Below are positions 45,789 to 54,954 of a DNA stretch of 64,000 nt, piece by piece. Positions within the stretch are counted from its first letter, which is position 1, and each line of letters begins with the position of its first letter. The translations under genes and the position numbers were made by a program. This DNA comes from Halomonas litopenaei. GTDB taxonomy: Bacteria; Pseudomonadota; Gammaproteobacteria; Pseudomonadales; Halomonadaceae. The notes under the pieces were generated by a model. It did no database searches. It saw only the letters and a list, made by a program, of their open reading frames with translations, and was not told the DNA's origin. The stretch spans positions 713,692 to 777,691 of the forward strand of contig NZ_JAEKJT010000003.1 in the NCBI RefSeq assembly GCF_017303055.1, given 5' to 3'.

Positions 45789-46940
45789 TTAAGCCCTCTC
45801 CGGCCCTGGTGGGCGCAGAGTAAAGGGCGCCAGCGTTTCCAGCAGCTTTTTCACCGGCGCCGCCAGTCCAACTGACTCCGGCGCCTCCGGGTCGTACCAC
45901 ATGCGCCCCTCGGCGACCTGATCCGCCGCCTCTACTTGCGCTGGTACAGGCGTGATCTCGAGCCGGAAGTGGCTAAACACATGTACAAAGCTCTGCCACG
46001 GCGCCTGCCTTTGTGCATGCCCCATCTGCAGGGCGAGCCATGTATCGATCTCGTCATCGCTGTCGAACTGCGGCAAGCTCCACAGCCCGCCCCACAGCCC
46101 CTGGGAAGGTCGCTGTTCCAACAGAATACGACCACGCCGGTCACGCAACACCAGCATTCGGGTCTGACGCAGCGGAACACGCTTCTTCGGCTTGGACTCG
46201 GGGAAACGCTTTTGCTCGTTGCGCGCTCGCGCCACACAGACATCGTTGAAGGGGCAACGCTCACACTCAGGCTGGCCGCGACGACACAGCGTCGCGCCCA
46301 GGTCCATCATGCCCTGGGTAAAGTCCACCACCCGCTCGGTTGGTGTGTAGTGGTCGGCCAGCGTCCACAGCTGCCGCTCCACGGCAGGTCGACCAGGCCA
46401 ACCTTCCACCGCATGCAGGCGGGTCAGCACGCGTTTGACGTTACCGTCCAGAATGACCGCACGCCGTCCTGTGCTCTGGGCGATGACCGCGCCAGCCGTC
46501 GACCGCCCTATGCCGGGCAGTGCTGCCATGGCGTCGACGCTGTCGACCGGAAACTCTCCGCCATGCTGTTCCACCACCTCTCTGGCAGCTTTATGCAGAT
46601 TCCGGCCTCTTGCGTAATACCCAAGCCCGGTCCACAGGTGGAGCACCTCATCCTGAGAGGCCTCTGCCAACGACTGCACATCAGGAAACCGCTGCATGAA
46701 GCGCTCGAAATAGGGAATAACAGTGGCCACCTGGGTCTGCTGCAGCATGATTTCCGAGACCCACACGGAATATGCCGTGCGATTCTCCTGCCATGGCAGA
46801 TCATGCCGTCCATGCCGGTCAAACCATGCCAGCAGGCGTTCAGCAAAGGCCGTTCCGGTCAGCACGGGTTGCGCCGCCGCGGCTTCCTGATGCTGCTGTC
46901 GATCATCGGGGCGCCCGGGGGCTTCTGTATAATATTTCAT
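45789..46940 (-). CDS. mutY: A/G-specific adenine DNA glycosylase
   Basis: A 383-residue repair enzyme that removes adenine paired with 8-oxoguanine. The helix-hairpin-helix GLGYYARGRNLHKAA and LPGIGRSTAGAV, the catalytic Glu in VSEIMLQQTQV and the 4Fe-4S set CRRGQPECERCPFNDVC are all present. A C-terminal NUDIX-like domain recognises oxoG. The N-terminal 30 residues are not conserved and no ribosome site precedes the ATG, so the start may be further in. Confidence 0.94.
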   Translation of the reverse strand: MKYYTEAPGRPDDRQQHQEAAAAQPVLTGTAFAERLLAWFDRHGRHDLPWQENRTAYSVWVSEIMLQQTQVATVIPYFERFMQRFPDVQSLAEASQDEVLHLWTGLGYYARGRNLHKAAREVVEQHGGEFPVDSVDAMAALPGIGRSTAGAVIAQSTGRRAVILDGNVKRVLTRLHAVEGWPGRPAVERQLWTLADHYTPTERVVDFTQGMMDLGATLCRRGQPECERCPFNDVCVARARNEQKRFPESKPKKRVPLRQTRMLVLRDRRGRILLEQRPSQGLWGGLWSLPQFDSDDEIDTWLALQMGHAQRQAPWQSFVHVFSHFRLEITPVPAQVEAADQVAEGRMWYDPEAPESVGLAAPVKKLLETLAPFTLRPPGPERA

Positions 46941-46978
46941 AAAACCAGATAGTTAGTGATCACAAACCAGGATGCACA

Positions 46979-47009
46979 CGAAAAAAAGCGCCGACACGGT
47001 GGTCGGCGC
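46979..47009 (-). terminator. Intrinsic terminator of asmA
   Basis: Eight-pair stem GCGCCGAC/GTCGGCGC (46988-46995/47002-47009) with a seven-T tail on the minus strand. It separates asmA from mutY, so mutY must have its own promoter. Confidence 0.92.
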
Positions 47010-47030
47010 AGAGACTGGCTTGCTTGATGC

Positions 47031-49379
47031 TCAATTAAATAGACCACGGACTGCGTCGCGAAGTTCCTGGCCAGCTTTTTCACCGATGCGCTCGTCGAGT
47101 CGCTCGAGCTCCTTGCTCACCCGGTCCTCGACTTCTTCATTCAGGCGAGCCTTGGCTTCGTCAGCGACCAGGTTGCCCAGGTTGCTCTGGAATGCCGCCA
47201 TGTCAAAGCGGCACCATTGGCTGCTGTCGCCTTCCAGTGAGCCTTCACAGTGCACCGGAAAGGGCACCTTCTCGAGGCGCCGATTCACGCTGCAGGCGGC
47301 ATCAGCGGTGTCCACGAAACGCGCCGCGCCGTCGGCGTCAAAGGTTTGCGCGCCGAGGTCCAGGCGTCCGCCACCCGCGACTTCGATGCCCGGCAGGGTA
47401 ATCATCAGGTCATCGTTGTGGGCGACGCCATCACGAATGACAAAGCGCGCGCTGATGTTGTCGAAGCGGGTGTTTTCACTCCATTCACGGGTGGTCTGCT
47501 CACCTTCGAGACGGGCCACCGCGGTACACAGCTGACGCGAAACATTGGCGCGTGGAATGCTGCCGTCATTGATCCGCGTATCCAGCGTGCCGTTGAGGTG
47601 GCGAGTCAGCTCATGGCGCGCATTCCCCCGGGTGGTCAGCTCACCGCTGGCGACCAGAGAGCCACTGACCGGCGCCGGCTGCTGGCCGAGCGAGGTCAAC
47701 AACGATTCCAGACGCACGCTCTCGATGACCGGCGCCAGCTGCCAGGCAAGGGTGTCGCCGCTGGCATCCAGCGACCCGGTCGCCTTCAGGCGGCCCTCAT
47801 GAAAGCCTGCCGCAAACTCGGTGAGCCGATGAACGCCGCCCTCCCCTTCCATTTCCAGGGTAACGTCCTGATATTGCTGTCCACCAAGCACAAGCTGACC
47901 CAACGACAGGGAGATGCGCTCGTCCAGCTGCGCCAGGAAGCTGGCGGGCAGAATGGCAGGCGCTTCCTCCTGCGCCAGCGCAGCGCTGATGCCCGGCAGG
48001 CCGCTAGCCGCCGTGTCCTGCTGCGGTGGTGGCAGGTAGTTGTCAGCGTTCAGTCGATCGCCATCCAGATCGGCCTCAAGGCGTGACCCGTCAAAGTCGG
48101 CTGACAGACTGCCTGAGTAGGTGTTGTCGTCCAGCACCAGCGTCAGTCCGCTAAGGGATAGACCTTCCAGGGTGCCTTCCACCGGACTGGTCAAGGCGAC
48201 TTCGGTGAGTGCCTCGTCACTGGTCATGCGCGGCATGGCGCCCATCCGGGCCAGCCAGGGATGCAGCGACAGCGGCGCGAGACGGACCTGACCGTCATAG
48301 CGCGGAGCGTCATTCAGGCCAGTCACGTTGAGATTGCCCTTGATCGATAGACTGTCAGGCCCGGTCAGGGCAAGGTCCCTGACTTGCGCCGTCCCTGCAG
48401 CGAGATCAGATTCGAGCTGAAAGGCCAGCGCCAGCGCGACACGCTTTTCCCCCAAGGAGGGAGTCAGCAGGCTGGCATCGAGCTGGCTAGGTGCCATGTG
48501 AACGCGCTGTTCGCTCAGGTTGAGCACCAGCTCCTCACTGCTCAGGGTGGCTTCCTGGGGTTCCGCTGCTCCTTCCACCAGCGTGCTGGTCTCCAGGGTA
48601 AGATCGGTCAGCACATGGCGACTGTCGGCCAGTCCCAGGTTGACGTCAGCGTCGAGCGAGACGTCACTCTGCAGACTGGCGATGGCGTCACCCTCTTCAT
48701 TGTGCTGGCCGTCAACCAGGTCGTAGACGCGCAGCTGGAAGGTCGAACTAAGGGGGAAGGCGGTATCAGGATTGACGTTGCTGCCATTGATGGTGAGCTT
48801 GTCGGCCTGCCATTCACGCTGCGCCAGCTGATCCACCAGGGACAGCTGACCATTGGTGACTTCGACACTGGCGATGTTCAGGGCAACGGACAACCCTCCA
48901 TCATCGCTGGGATTGGGACCCGCGCTGGCCGGGGCGAGCGCCTTTTCGGCGTCCTGTCCCTTGTCTTCCAGACGCTCAAGCAGTGCTTCCCAGTTGCCCG
49001 TGCCTTCGGCATCACGTTCAAGGTTCAGCGTCAGGCCATCCAGCGTCAGACCATCGATGGCGATTTCGCCACGCAGCAAAGGGGTAAACGCCAGGCTGAC
49101 CGATGCCCGAGAAAATGCGGCGAAGGCCGGCGCATCATCAGGCTGGTCGGCCAGGCGCGCCTCTGCCTGAGCCACACTGACGCCGATACGTGGATAGAAG
49201 GACCACTCCAGCGGGCCTTCGAGCGACAGATCCAGCCCGGTATGCTCCTGCACCACCGCCACCAGCCGCGGCTTCATGTCTTCCGGATTGAAGAAGGTGG
49301 TGACGTAAACCACCGCTCCCACCGTCACCAGCGCAAGGACGCCGACGACCGCCAGAAGGGTTCTTACAAGACGTTTCAT
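47031..49379 (-). CDS. asmA: AsmA family protein
   Basis: A 782-residue protein with one N-terminal membrane anchor (LLAVVGVLALVTVGAVVYV) and a long periplasmic beta-rich body. AsmA-family proteins are thought to carry phospholipid between inner and outer membranes. The N-terminal AsmA domain and the C-terminal domain ending in VEDRVSKELERLDERIGEK are both present. The start overlaps the panZ-like stop (ATGA), and a terminator follows. Confidence 0.92.
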   Translation of the reverse strand: MKRLVRTLLAVVGVLALVTVGAVVYVTTFFNPEDMKPRLVAVVQEHTGLDLSLEGPLEWSFYPRIGVSVAQAEARLADQPDDAPAFAAFSRASVSLAFTPLLRGEIAIDGLTLDGLTLNLERDAEGTGNWEALLERLEDKGQDAEKALAPASAGPNPSDDGGLSVALNIASVEVTNGQLSLVDQLAQREWQADKLTINGSNVNPDTAFPLSSTFQLRVYDLVDGQHNEEGDAIASLQSDVSLDADVNLGLADSRHVLTDLTLETSTLVEGAAEPQEATLSSEELVLNLSEQRVHMAPSQLDASLLTPSLGEKRVALALAFQLESDLAAGTAQVRDLALTGPDSLSIKGNLNVTGLNDAPRYDGQVRLAPLSLHPWLARMGAMPRMTSDEALTEVALTSPVEGTLEGLSLSGLTLVLDDNTYSGSLSADFDGSRLEADLDGDRLNADNYLPPPQQDTAASGLPGISAALAQEEAPAILPASFLAQLDERISLSLGQLVLGGQQYQDVTLEMEGEGGVHRLTEFAAGFHEGRLKATGSLDASGDTLAWQLAPVIESVRLESLLTSLGQQPAPVSGSLVASGELTTRGNARHELTRHLNGTLDTRINDGSIPRANVSRQLCTAVARLEGEQTTREWSENTRFDNISARFVIRDGVAHNDDLMITLPGIEVAGGGRLDLGAQTFDADGAARFVDTADAACSVNRRLEKVPFPVHCEGSLEGDSSQWCRFDMAAFQSNLGNLVADEAKARLNEEVEDRVSKELERLDERIGEKAGQELRDAVRGLFN

Positions 49380-49825
49380 GTGCCGCTTTCTCCCGTGGGC
49401 AGGTCGAGTTGAAAATCATCACCGCTACGCGTCAGTTGATACCCCAGGCGCTTGAGCAGCATCTGGTCGGCCAGCGTCAATTGGGACGCCGCCACGCTGA
49501 GTTTCATGCCTTCTTGGTTGGCGGCTGCGCTGATCAAAGCCAGCAATCGCGAGCCCACGCCACGCCGACGCGTCGTCTTGCGCACACACAGGTCACGCAT
49601 ATGCCAGCGGTCATCGCCTTGGCTGACGGCCACTGCCCCCAGCAGCCGCTCGTTGAAACGAGCCGTCCAGAAGAAGCCTCGCTCAAGCTGACCGGTAACG
49701 TAAGTCCCCGGGGGTAGCTGGATGCGGTCTTCTGGCGCATCGGCATAAATTCGAGTCAGGTCGATCCTCACCTGTTCATCGGCGTCCCAGACATCCCGGT
49801 CGACGCGATAGAGAGTCACCGGCAT
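49376..49825 (-). CDS. PanZ/PanM-like acetyltransferase
   Basis: A 149-residue GNAT-fold protein. The stretch [18 protein letters not shown] then [23 protein letters not shown] closely follows E. coli PanM/PanZ, which with acetyl-CoA helps PanD mature and limits coenzyme A synthesis. Start 49825 is set by AGGGAG eight bases upstream. It is coupled to asmA and divergent from hisB. panD is not nearby, so the regulatory role is inferred. Confidence 0.82.
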   Translation of the reverse strand: MPVTLYRVDRDVWDADEQVRIDLTRIYADAPEDRIQLPPGTYVTGQLERGFFWTARFNERLLGAVAVSQGDDRWHMRDLCVRKTTRRRGVGSRLLALISAAANQEGMKLSVAASQLTLADQMLLKRLGYQLTRSGDDFQLDLPTGESGT

Positions 49826-49996
49826 AAGCTGTCTCCCTTGGCCGGAGGGCGGCGCAAGCCGCCACTGGAATGGTGGCATTGTAGCGGATGGGGGCGCGGA
49901 TTCACTATAATGGCAGCCTTGTGCGCCTCGCACCGCGAGCGGCCCGCCCTGAATCAAGGCCTCATATTCGACATGCGCGCGAGCGCAGGAGACGAC

Positions 49997-50590
49997 ATGT
50001 CCGAGCGTATTGCCACGGTCAGCCGTGACACCAAGGAAACCCAGATCAGCGTTACCCTCAACCTGGATGGCGAAGGCAACCTCAAGGGTGAAAGCGGCGT
50101 TCCCTTCCTCGATCACATGCTCGACCAGGTGGCTCGCCACGGCATGGTCGACCTGGACATCGACGTCACCGGTGACCTGCACATCGACGACCACCATACC
50201 GTCGAGGATCTTGGCATCACACTGGGACAGGCATTCGCCAAGGCCATCGGCGACAAGCGCGGTATCTACCGTTACGGCCACGCTTATGTGCCGCTGGATG
50301 AAGCCCTGTCTCGCGTGGTCATCGACTTCTCCGGCCGCTCAGGCCTGTTCATGAATGTCGACTTCACCCGCGCCACCATTGGCCGCTTCGACACCCAGCT
50401 GTTCTGGGAATTCTTCCAGGGCTTCGTCAACCATGCCCAGGTCACCCTGCACATCGACAACCTGAAAGGCTTCAATGCCCATCACCAGGCCGAGACCATC
50501 TTCAAGGCGTTTGGTAGAGCGTTGCGCATGGCCGCTGCCGAAGACCCTCGCATGGCGGGCAAGATGCCTTCTACCAAGGGTAGCCTGTAA
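49997..50590 (+). CDS. hisB: Imidazoleglycerol-phosphate dehydratase
   Basis: A 197-residue enzyme for step six of histidine synthesis, of the stand-alone (not bifunctional) type. Metal-binding motifs are [26 protein letters not shown] and [20 protein letters not shown] lies five bases before the ATG. It opens the hisB-hisH-hisA-hisF run. Confidence 0.97.
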   Translation: MSERIATVSRDTKETQISVTLNLDGEGNLKGESGVPFLDHMLDQVARHGMVDLDIDVTGDLHIDDHHTVEDLGITLGQAFAKAIGDKRGIYRYGHAYVPLDEALSRVVIDFSGRSGLFMNVDFTRATIGRFDTQLFWEFFQGFVNHAQVTLHIDNLKGFNAHHQAETIFKAFGRALRMAAAEDPRMAGKMPSTKGSL

Positions 50591-50682
50591 CTCGGTCGCC
50601 TGCGGCCAACTCCGCCAGAATCACAACATCTGAGGTGATCTCCGACGGAGGCGCCTCGGGGCCAACCATCAAGGAGCGCTTC

Positions 50683-51324
50683 ATGACCATTGCCGTCATC
50701 GACTACGGGATGGGCAATCTCCATTCTGTCGCCAAGGCACTGGAACACGTCACCCACGAAAATGTGCTGGTGACCCGCGATGCCCGCTCGATCCAGGGGG
50801 CGACTCGCGTCGTACTGCCAGGCCAAGGCGCCATCCGCGACTGCATGGGAGAGCTTGAACGGACCGAGCTGAGCGGACTGGTACGGGAGCTGTTGGCTAA
50901 CCAGTCGAAGCCTCTGCTGGGTATCTGTGTGGGCCAGCAGATGCTGATGGACCACAGCGACGAGAATGGTGGCGTCGACTGCCTGGGCTTTCTGTCCGGT
51001 CAGGTCCGCAAGTTCCCGCTGGACATGCAGGACACCCAAGGGGCTCGCCTCAAGGTGCCGCACATGGGATGGAACCTGGTCCAGCAGCCTAACGCTCACC
51101 CGCTGTGGAACGGTATCGAGCCCGGCGCACACTTTTACTTCGTGCATAGCTACTATGTCGCCGCAGAGCAGGACGAGCAGGTATTCGGTACCACGGAGTA
51201 CGGCAACGTCAGCGCGCACGTGGCCGTCGGCCGTGACGCTACCTTTGCGGTGCAATTCCATCCCGAAAAGAGCGCTCGTGACGGCCTGAGGCTGCTCGAG
51301 AACTTTGTGCAATGGACGCCCTGA
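50683..51324 (+). CDS. hisH: Imidazole glycerol phosphate synthase, glutaminase subunit
   Basis: A 213-residue class I glutamine amidotransferase that feeds ammonia to HisF. The catalytic Cys lies in LLGICVGQQMLM, and the His and Glu in QFHPEKS. It begins MTIAVIDYGMGNLHS. AAGGAG precedes the ATG, 92 bases after hisB. Confidence 0.97.
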   Translation: MTIAVIDYGMGNLHSVAKALEHVTHENVLVTRDARSIQGATRVVLPGQGAIRDCMGELERTELSGLVRELLANQSKPLLGICVGQQMLMDHSDENGGVDCLGFLSGQVRKFPLDMQDTQGARLKVPHMGWNLVQQPNAHPLWNGIEPGAHFYFVHSYYVAAEQDEQVFGTTEYGNVSAHVAVGRDATFAVQFHPEKSARDGLRLLENFVQWTP

Positions 51325-51423
51325 CCGGGTCGCGATTCGGCACCGCCCAGCCACCCCGCCCACAGCGTTTGTGGTGGCATGGCGGCACGCGTTCCCCTGA
51401 TTATCGTCTCACGCAGCTCTACA

Positions 51424-51458
51424 GGCACACTCTAGGCACACTCTAGGCACCCCCCCCC
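51424..51458. repeat. 11-bp tandem repeat and C9 tract before hisA
   Basis: GGCACACTCTA at 51424-51434 and 51435-51445, a partial third GGCAC, then nine C in a row (51450-51458) directly against the hisA ribosome site GAGGA. Confidence 0.9.
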
Positions 51459-51469
51459 GAGGACACAAC

Positions 51470-52210
51470 ATGCTGGTAATTCCCGCCATCGATCTCAAGG
51501 ATGGGCAGTGCGTCCGTCTCAAGCAAGGCCGCATGGATGAGGCCACCACCTACGGTGACGATCCGGTCGCCATGGCCGCCCGTTGGGTCGAGGCCGGCGC
51601 GCGCCGTCTGCATCTGGTCGATCTCAATGGCGCCTTCGAGGGACGTCCGGTCAACGGCGAAGCCGTCACCGCCATTGCGCGACGCTATCCCGACCTGCCT
51701 ATCCAGATCGGTGGGGGTATCCGCAGTGCGGAGACCATCGAGCATTATCTGACCGCCGGCGTTTCCCAGGTCATCATCGGCACCAAGGCGGTCAAGGAAC
51801 CGGACTTCGTCACGCAGATGTGCCGCGCCTTCCCTGGCCACATCATCGTCGGCCTCGACGCCCATGATGGACGCGTGGCGACCGATGGCTGGGCTGAGGT
51901 ATCGGAAGTGCTGGCCGTGGACCTGGCCAAGCGCTTTGCCGACGACGGCGTCTCCAGCATTGTGTACACCGATATTGCGCGCGACGGCATGATGAATGGC
52001 GTCAACGTGGAAGCCACCGCCGCCCTGGCGCGAGATGGTGGTATCCCGGTCATCGCCTCGGGCGGTGTCACCAACCTGGATGACCTGCGTGCCCTGATCG
52101 CGGCAGGCGAGCCAGGTATCCTTGGTGCCATTACCGGCCGCGCCATCTACGAAGGCAGTCTGGATGTGGCTGAAGGCCAGCGCCTGTGCGACGAACTGAC
52201 CCAGGTCTGA
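51470..52210 (+). CDS. hisA: Phosphoribosyl-formimino-AICAR isomerase
   Basis: A 246-residue TIM barrel. It begins [17 protein letters not shown] with the catalytic Asp8, and VYTDIARDG carries the other Asp. [16 protein letters not shown] and [13 protein letters not shown] bind the two phosphates. GAGGA precedes the ATG. Confidence 0.97.
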   Translation: MLVIPAIDLKDGQCVRLKQGRMDEATTYGDDPVAMAARWVEAGARRLHLVDLNGAFEGRPVNGEAVTAIARRYPDLPIQIGGGIRSAETIEHYLTAGVSQVIIGTKAVKEPDFVTQMCRAFPGHIIVGLDAHDGRVATDGWAEVSEVLAVDLAKRFADDGVSSIVYTDIARDGMMNGVNVEATAALARDGGIPVIASGGVTNLDDLRALIAAGEPGILGAITGRAIYEGSLDVAEGQRLCDELTQV

Positions 52211-52219
52211 GGAGGCTCC

Positions 52220-52993
52220 ATGGCACTTTCCAAGCGCATCATTCCGTGTCTCGACGTTGATGCCGGGCGCGTGGTCAAGGGCGTCAACTTCGTCGGCATT
52301 CGTGACGCCGGCGACCCGGTGGAAGTGGCCCAGCGCTACAACCAGCAGGGCGCCGACGAGATCACCTTCCTCGACATCACCGCCAGCCACGAGGATCGCG
52401 ATACCACCGTCGACATGGTCGAGCGCATCGCTGGCGAAGTCTTTATCCCACTTACCGTGGGTGGTGGCATTCGCACCTGTGACGATATCCGCACCATGCT
52501 CAACGCCGGTGCCGACAAGGTCTCGATCAATACTGCGGCGGTGACCAATCCCGACTTCGTGAGGGAAGCCGCAGAGCGCTTCGGCAGCCAGTGCATCGTC
52601 GTGGCCATCGATGCCAAGCGGGTCAGCGCCGACGGCGAACCCGCCCGCTGGGAGATCTTCACCCACGGCGGTCGCCGGCCGACAGGTCTGGATGCGGTCG
52701 AGTGGGCACAGAAGATGGTGGAGTACGGCGCCGGTGAACTGCTGCTTACCAGCATGGACCGGGATGGCACCAAGGCTGGCTTCGACCTGGGCGTGACCCG
52801 CGCGATCAGCGATGCCGTAGCAGTGCCAGTCATCGCTTCCGGCGGCGTCGGCAATCTGGATCACCTGGTCGAGGGCGTCAGCGAAGGTCATGCCGACGCT
52901 GTGCTCGCCGCCAGTATCTTCCACTTTGCCGAGTACACCATCCCTGAGGCAAAGCGCTACATGGCCGACAGAGGCATCACCATGCGCCTCTAG
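52220..52993 (+). CDS. hisF: Imidazole glycerol phosphate synthase, cyclase subunit
   Basis: A 257-residue TIM barrel, partner of HisH. It begins with [19 protein letters not shown] (catalytic Asp), and the second catalytic Asp is in VVAIDAKRV. Phosphate loops are [12 protein letters not shown] and [13 protein letters not shown]. Nine bases separate it from hisA, with AGGAGG before the ATG. Confidence 0.97.
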   Translation: MALSKRIIPCLDVDAGRVVKGVNFVGIRDAGDPVEVAQRYNQQGADEITFLDITASHEDRDTTVDMVERIAGEVFIPLTVGGGIRTCDDIRTMLNAGADKVSINTAAVTNPDFVREAAERFGSQCIVVAIDAKRVSADGEPARWEIFTHGGRRPTGLDAVEWAQKMVEYGAGELLLTSMDRDGTKAGFDLGVTRAISDAVAVPVIASGGVGNLDHLVEGVSEGHADAVLAASIFHFAEYTIPEAKRYMADRGITMRL

Positions 52994-53102
52994 GTGCATC
53001 CTCGCCCGGTACAGGCCTGGCGTGGCCTGCCTGAACAGCCGGCCCGCGAGATAGCCTCTAAGGGGCACGGCAAGATAAGTGCTACAAGGTGCCCTAAGCA
53101 TG

Positions 53103-53135
53103 TCGCCCCCGTCAGGTAGTCCCTGGCGGGGGCGA
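53103..53135. other. Long hairpin after hisF
   Basis: Fourteen-pair stem TCGCCCCCG.../...CGGGGGCGA with a five-base loop. It lies 110 bases beyond the hisF stop and beside the DUF416 stop. No T-run in either direction. Confidence 0.65.
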
Positions 53136-53171
53136 TATGCAAGAGGCGGTCTGCCTGGACCGCCAACACGC

Positions 53172-53756
53172 TCAGTCCAGCGTCAGCCCGAGATTGCTGA
53201 CACCGCCATTGCGGCCCAGCTTCTTCAATACTTTCATCTGTTTCTTGGAGGGCTCTGCTTCGGCCTCCTCCAACGCTGCAACCTGAAAATCGTTTTCGTC
53301 TTCCATCAGCGGGTGCGTCTTGACCATCTGCACCAAGCGCTCGGCATCATCTTCGCCTTCCGTCAGCTCGATAAACCCACGCACCGCGGCGCGCGACACC
53401 CGGCTCACCTCAAGCACGGCGTCCGGAGCATCACCCCGCATGGTGTCGAGTATCGCCGACAGTGCCACCACGGCATCCAGTGCACGCCGCGCACCAAAAC
53501 TGTCGTCATCCGCCGGCGGTTCAAGCTCCGCCAGCTTTTCGGCCTGACGGTCGAAGTCGATCCGCGCGTCCTTGACGGTCAGCTGCTCCCAGACCAGGTC
53601 CAGAATCACGCGCATGCCGGAAATATCTCCGTGGCCACTGGTATCGGCATAGAGCGCATAGTTGGGCAACATGCGCTCGGTCAGCGCGGCCATGAAGCCC
53701 TGCTGCTGTCGGAGGGACAGCGCTTGCAAGCGCTGGTGAAATCCTGGTTTCGCCAT
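53172..53756 (-). CDS. DUF416 family protein (YjaG-like)
   Basis: A 194-residue, mostly helical protein that begins MAKPGFHQRLQALSLRQQQGFMAALTERMLPNYALY, the DUF416 pattern. The middle has ALDAVVALSAILDTM, and the tail is charged (AEAEPSKKQMKVLKKLGR). No function is established. AGGAG lies six bases before the ATG; the longer frame adds 34 non-conserved residues. Confidence 0.88.
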   Translation of the reverse strand: MAKPGFHQRLQALSLRQQQGFMAALTERMLPNYALYADTSGHGDISGMRVILDLVWEQLTVKDARIDFDRQAEKLAELEPPADDDSFGARRALDAVVALSAILDTMRGDAPDAVLEVSRVSRAAVRGFIELTEGEDDAERLVQMVKTHPLMEDENDFQVAALEEAEAEPSKKQMKVLKKLGRNGGVSNLGLTLD

Positions 53757-53893
53757 GACGGCTCCTGTATGGCCACTATCTCGAGAGTTCGACGGCTGAC
53801 GTCGCGTCTCGACGTCATGGCCTGGGAATGTTGACGCTGATTTATCGCTGGGGCTCACGGCTGAACGTCACTGCTGGGGCTTACGGCTCCAGG

Positions 53894-54187
53894 CTATGGC
53901 CAGAACCGATCCTGGGCAATGCGTCCGCGGGCATCAAACGCCACCCCTTCGTCCATCAATCGATTGCGTTGCTCGTCTGCGCCCCCATGGTCTGCCAGCT
54001 TACGCGACGCGGTGACGACCCTGAACCAGGGCAAGCCATGCCCGGAAGGCAGGTCGCGCAGCGCCCTCGCCACCATGCGGGCGGTCGCGCCATCGGTCAT
54101 GGCAGCAATCCGACCGTAACTGGTCACCCGACCAGGGGGAATCTCACTGATGATCGTGAGGATCTGTTCTCGAACGTTCGGATTCAT
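53894..54187 (-). CDS. Alkyltransferase-like protein (ATL, MGMT family)
   Basis: A 97-residue DNA-binding domain of the O6-alkylguanine transferase family. It has TSYGRIAAM and ARMVARALRDLP but carries PWFRVV where the active enzyme has PCHRV, so Trp54 replaces the acceptor Cys. ATL proteins bind alkylated guanine and hand it to nucleotide-excision repair instead of repairing it. AGG lies five bases before the ATG. It is divergent from a GATase-like gene. Confidence 0.93.
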   Translation of the reverse strand: MNPNVREQILTIISEIPPGRVTSYGRIAAMTDGATARMVARALRDLPSGHGLPWFRVVTASRKLADHGGADEQRNRLMDEGVAFDARGRIAQDRFWP

Positions 54188-54257
54188 GTAACCTTTGGTT
54201 CTGGTTGCATTTTCATCGAGGGCCGAAGGATTCGGCCCGGCACTGGAGCGAGGCCCC

Positions 54258-54947
54258 ATGCACCTTCATCTGCTGCAGCACCATCCACACCTGGGCCCCG
54301 CACGCATCGGCGACTGGCTGACCAGCATGGGACACAGCTTCACCATCTTCCATCTCTACGACGGTGAACTGGTCCCACGCCCCGGCGATTGCGATGCCCT
54401 GATCATTCTCGATGACCTGGAGGAACGGACCTCTGCGCCATGGCTCAAGGCTGAACGCAAGCTGATCGACCAGGCGCTGGACGGCCAGAAACCCTTGCTT
54501 GGCCTGGGTAGCGGGGCCCGGCGTATCGCTGCGGCACTGGGCGCACCGGTGGGCCGGGGCACCCGTGCCGAGATCGGCTGGCACGTCGTTCACCTCGCCG
54601 ATGACAGCCCCTTCGACCTACCCGACGATTTTTCCGCTCTGCTATGGCACCGCCAAGTCTTTGGCCTACCCGACGATGCCTTGCCCCTAGGCGGCACGGC
54701 GTCGAGCCCCGTGCTGGGATTTTCCTGGGACGCGGGCCGCGTCGTAGGACTCGCCTGCCATCTGCATCACCATAGCGAGAGCCTGCAGGCGCTGCTGTCC
54801 CAGATTCCACCGCCGGAAGGGGCTGAGCCAACTCTCGCGTCACCCTCAGGCCAGGATATCGTGGACGCCACCCAGCGGCTCGATACGCTGGCACCGCTGC
54901 TGGATCGCCTGCTCAGCCAGTGGTTGCGCAGCGCGCCGGCCGGTTGA
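54258..54947 (+). CDS. Class I glutamine-amidotransferase-like protein lacking the catalytic Cys
   Basis: A 229-residue protein with the fold of GMP-synthase-like amidotransferases. The start MHLHLLQHHPHLGPARIGDWL and the block GTRAEIGWHVVHL fit the family. Where active members have LGICLGAQ it has LGLGSGAR, so Gly84 replaces the nucleophilic Cys. The usual glycine-rich oxyanion loop reads ILDDLEERTSAPWL. It should not hydrolyse glutamine. It is divergent from the ATL gene and convergent with mnmH. Confidence 0.82.
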   Translation: MHLHLLQHHPHLGPARIGDWLTSMGHSFTIFHLYDGELVPRPGDCDALIILDDLEERTSAPWLKAERKLIDQALDGQKPLLGLGSGARRIAAALGAPVGRGTRAEIGWHVVHLADDSPFDLPDDFSALLWHRQVFGLPDDALPLGGTASSPVLGFSWDAGRVVGLACHLHHHSESLQALLSQIPPPEGAEPTLASPSGQDIVDATQRLDTLAPLLDRLLSQWLRSAPAG

Positions 54948-54954
54948 AGCACCT

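Noticed and set aside
49826..50281. Upstream extension of the PanZ-like frame to 301 codons
   Set aside because: The extra 152 codons are antisense to hisB and non-conserved; AGGGAG before 49825 fixes the start.
51443..53101. 552-codon minus-strand frame opposite hisA and hisF
   Set aside because: It lies fully antisense to two well-supported genes. Long antisense frames are common in high-GC DNA, and this one shows no domain.
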